This document shows, in pieces, positions 5,469 through 6,596 of a DNA stretch of 6,596 nucleotides; the first letter of the stretch is position 1, and every line of letters starts with the position of its first letter. The position numbers were made by a program, and so were the translations under genes. The notes under the pieces were generated by a model that was not told the origin of the DNA, did not search any database, and saw only the letters and a list, made by a program, of their open reading frames with translations. This DNA comes from Bacillota bacterium (GTDB taxonomy: Bacteria; Bacillota; Clostridia; Peptostreptococcales; Anaerovoracaceae): NCBI GenBank assembly GCA_030527065.1, contig JAUNBO010000103.1:1-6596 (forward strand), given 5' to 3'.

Positions 5469-6196
5469 TTCGCCCTTCCCATACCCTCTATTTCCACATG
5501 GTAGCGGCTGCCCAGTATCCTTACATGATCCTGGCAAACGGGAGTTCCCTTCTGATCGTAGCAGATCCGCCAGACGACCATAAGAGCCGTCCTGACGGGG
5601 ACCTGAAGGATCTGGGCTTCATAAAAATCGGCGCTCCGCGCATAGATCCGGTCCCGGCTTTTCTCGATTTGAAAGTTGTATTCGCTCTCCAGAAAACGAT
5701 AGAGTGAAACGATTTTCTGCTTCTCTTCGATGCCCGGGACAAGAGCGTAAGGGATGTAATTCTCCATGATGCATACCGGCAGCCCGTCGGCGCACTGGAC
5801 CCGCTGGATCCGGGCCACCTCGCAGCCGTCTGAAAGATTCAAGGCCTCCGCAGTCTGCTCGGGAGCCTTTATCCTTTCGATGTGCAGGTTCCTGGTGGTC
5901 ACCTCGCAGCCTTCTTTACGCAGGGTTTCCGTGACCGAGTTCACCTGATTGTAATTCTGGGCCATGGAAACAAGCCTGACCAGCGTCCCTCTCCCCTGGC
6001 GGACGTCCACCAGGCCTTCCCCGGCCAGGAGGCTCAGGGCCTTCCGGATGGTGGGGCGGCTGACGCCGTATTCCTTTTCCAGCTGCGCTTCCGTAGGCAG
6101 GAGAGTCCCTTCTTTATAATTGCCGGCCAGAATGCTTTCCCTGAGGGCTTCATAAACCCTCTGATACGCCAAAAATCTTGTTTCTTCTATTTCCAT
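5465..6196 (-). CDS. GntR-family (HutC subfamily) transcriptional regulator with UTRA domain
   Basis: A 243-residue one-component regulator. An N-terminal winged helix-turn-helix occupies about 8-75, with LPTEAQLEKEYGVSRPTIRK (33-52) as the recognition region and GLVDVRQGRGTLV (61-73) as the wing. A UTRA effector-binding domain follows (about 95-238), with the usual ENYIPYALVPGIEE (145-158) and a terminal strand region around 204-237. UTRA domains generally bind small ligands, often sugar phosphates, which release the repressor from DNA. The gene is first in an operon with the DeoC-like aldolase, so the ligand is likely that enzyme's substrate or product; this is inference. AGGAAAGG precedes the ATG. 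Several dyads upstream could be its own operators. Confidence 0.93.
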   Translation of the reverse strand: MEIEETRFLAYQRVYEALRESILAGNYKEGTLLPTEAQLEKEYGVSRPTIRKALSLLAGEGLVDVRQGRGTLVRLVSMAQNYNQVNSVTETLRKEGCEVTTRNLHIERIKAPEQTAEALNLSDGCEVARIQRVQCADGLPVCIMENYIPYALVPGIEEKQKIVSLYRFLESEYNFQIEKSRDRIYARSADFYEAQILQVPVRTALMVVWRICYDQKGTPVCQDHVRILGSRYHVEIEGMGRAK

Positions 6197-6222
6197 GCTG
6201 CCTTTCCTGTTTCAAACCCTGA

Positions 6223-6233
6223 ACCGAATCGGT
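6223..6233. promoter_or_regulatory. Short dyad ACCGA-A-TCGGT upstream of gntR
   Basis: A perfect 5-bp inverted repeat with a 1-bp centre, 26 bp before the regulator's ATG. TTGCCCGGCAA, another 5-1-5 dyad, lies just upstream at 6243-6253. Either could be an operator; short GC-rich dyads also arise by chance. Confidence 0.2.
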
Positions 6234-6265
6234 CCCGGCCCTTTGCCCGGCAAGCAGAGCAGGCT

Positions 6266-6279
6266 GATAAAAGTTTATC
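6266..6279. promoter_or_regulatory. Palindrome in gntR leader, candidate operator
   Basis: GATAAA-AG-TTTATC is a perfect 6-bp dyad with a 2-bp centre, about 70 bp before the regulator's ATG and downstream of the predicted promoter. The centre is too tight for a stable RNA hairpin, which favours a protein-binding DNA site. Autoregulation by the adjacent GntR protein is an inference; the site does not match a classic HutC-type GT-N-TA-N-AC operator. Confidence 0.35.
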
Positions 6280-6353
6280 GCGCTCTCTGTTTCTGCTGAA
6301 CGAATGCCCGGTCCTGCCTTCAGTTGAAGCAAAATCCCTTGAACTATTAATAT

Positions 6354-6382
6354 ATGATAGCACAATCCTTTTTATTTTGAAA
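6354..6382 (-). promoter_or_regulatory. Probable promoter of gntR-deoC
   Basis: On the minus strand TGC-TATCAT forms an extended -10 (hexamer 6359-6354, five of six). The -35 position 17 bp upstream is a weak TTTCAA (6382-6377), set in an AT-rich stretch. The -10 lies inside an imperfect dyad CTAT...ATAG (6344-6360), which is also a candidate operator position. The predicted leader is about 150 nt. Confidence 0.5.
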
Positions 6383-6421
6383 GCGGAATTTTTTCTCCGG
6401 TTTTATAGAAAAAGCAAATTT

Positions 6422-6497
6422 GTTTCTTTTCACGGGGAGCCAGGGAGACGGTTTGCCGGTCTGTCCTCGTCCCAGAGAATTTTACGGCTCAACTCAC
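6422..6497 (-). repeat. Dispersed 75-bp element, right copy (inverted partner at 1-75)
   Basis: The reverse complement of this stretch matches 1-75, with six substitutions and one extra base. It lies upstream of the predicted gntR promoter, so it is probably not part of the gntR transcript, unlike what its position before spoIIM might suggest for the left copy. The near-identical part is the 49 bases at 6449-6497. Confidence 0.85.
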
Positions 6498-6524
6498 AGA
6501 GTTTGGGTTCGAAAATGCTGTTCA

Positions 6525-6556
6525 CAGTTCTTGCTTAAAAGATCAGGCAAGAACTG
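6525..6556. repeat. Perfect 10-bp inverted repeat with 12-nt centre
   Basis: CAGTTCTTGC (6525-6534) is the exact reverse complement of GCAAGAACTG (6547-6556), around TTAAAAGATCAG. No U-tract follows on either strand, so it is not an intrinsic terminator. It lies 27 bp outside the right copy of the dispersed element and may belong to a longer version of it. Beyond it, ACATCTTT occurs twice (6560-6567 and 6579-6586). I see no gene in 6498-6596. Confidence 0.6.
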
Positions 6557-6596
6557 CGCCACATCTTTCTCACACCAAACATCTTTGTTCGTCTCG

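Noticed and set aside
6501..6520. tRNA T-arm-like GGTTCGAAA
   Set aside because: The flanking bases do not form the T stem and there is no acceptor, D or anticodon arm around it on either strand.
5882..6538. 218-codon plus-strand open frame running through gntR antisense into the right repeat
   Set aside because: Most of it is antisense to the GntR gene. The tail over the repeat is open in the same frame as in the left copy, but this follows from the shared nucleotide sequence and no start signal is present.

Overview
The window looks like a piece of chromosome from an endospore-forming, fairly GC-rich member of the Clostridia, most plausibly Lachnospiraceae or a relative. The taxonomic reading is inference. 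It rests on a sporulation gene (spoIIM), strong Firmicutes-style Shine-Dalgarno sites, AT-rich promoters embedded in GC-rich coding DNA, and a secondary alcohol dehydrogenase closely resembling the clostridial/Thermoanaerobacter enzymes. I see no phage, IS, CRISPR, rRNA or tRNA gene.

Layout. A spoIIM-like membrane protein gene (177-812) is the only plus-strand gene. It converges on, and overlaps by 47 bp, the last gene of a minus-strand cluster proB (3090 to 2290), proC (2188 to 1373) and a NUDIX ADP-ribose pyrophosphatase (1314 to 766). proB has a good SigA-type promoter at 3150-3178. The first and last enzymes of proline synthesis are here, but proA is not between or beside them. Next upstream is a single-gene unit for an NADP-dependent secondary alcohol dehydrogenase (4562 to 3507), with its own AT-rich promoter and several stem-loops downstream. 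A strong intrinsic terminator (4727-4754) separates it from a two-gene operon: a GntR/UTRA regulator (6196 to 5465) followed by a divergent DeoC-family aldolase (5468 to 4800), joined by a GTGA stop/start overlap.

How the genes work together. proB and proC serve proline synthesis. The NUDIX gene lies beside spoIIM, as nudF does near spoIIM in Bacillus subtilis, so this is a conserved neighbourhood rather than a proline function. The regulator-aldolase pair probably forms a self-contained sugar-phosphate switch whose effector is unknown. The alcohol dehydrogenase is a likely redox outlet for ketones or aldehydes.

Most of the window is ordinary metabolism. The least explained features are (i) a diverged 75-bp element present once at each edge in inverted orientation, with further symmetrical sequence beside the right copy, (ii) the aldolase's altered N-terminal active-site motifs, and (iii) several dyads in the gntR leader and stem-loops between genes.
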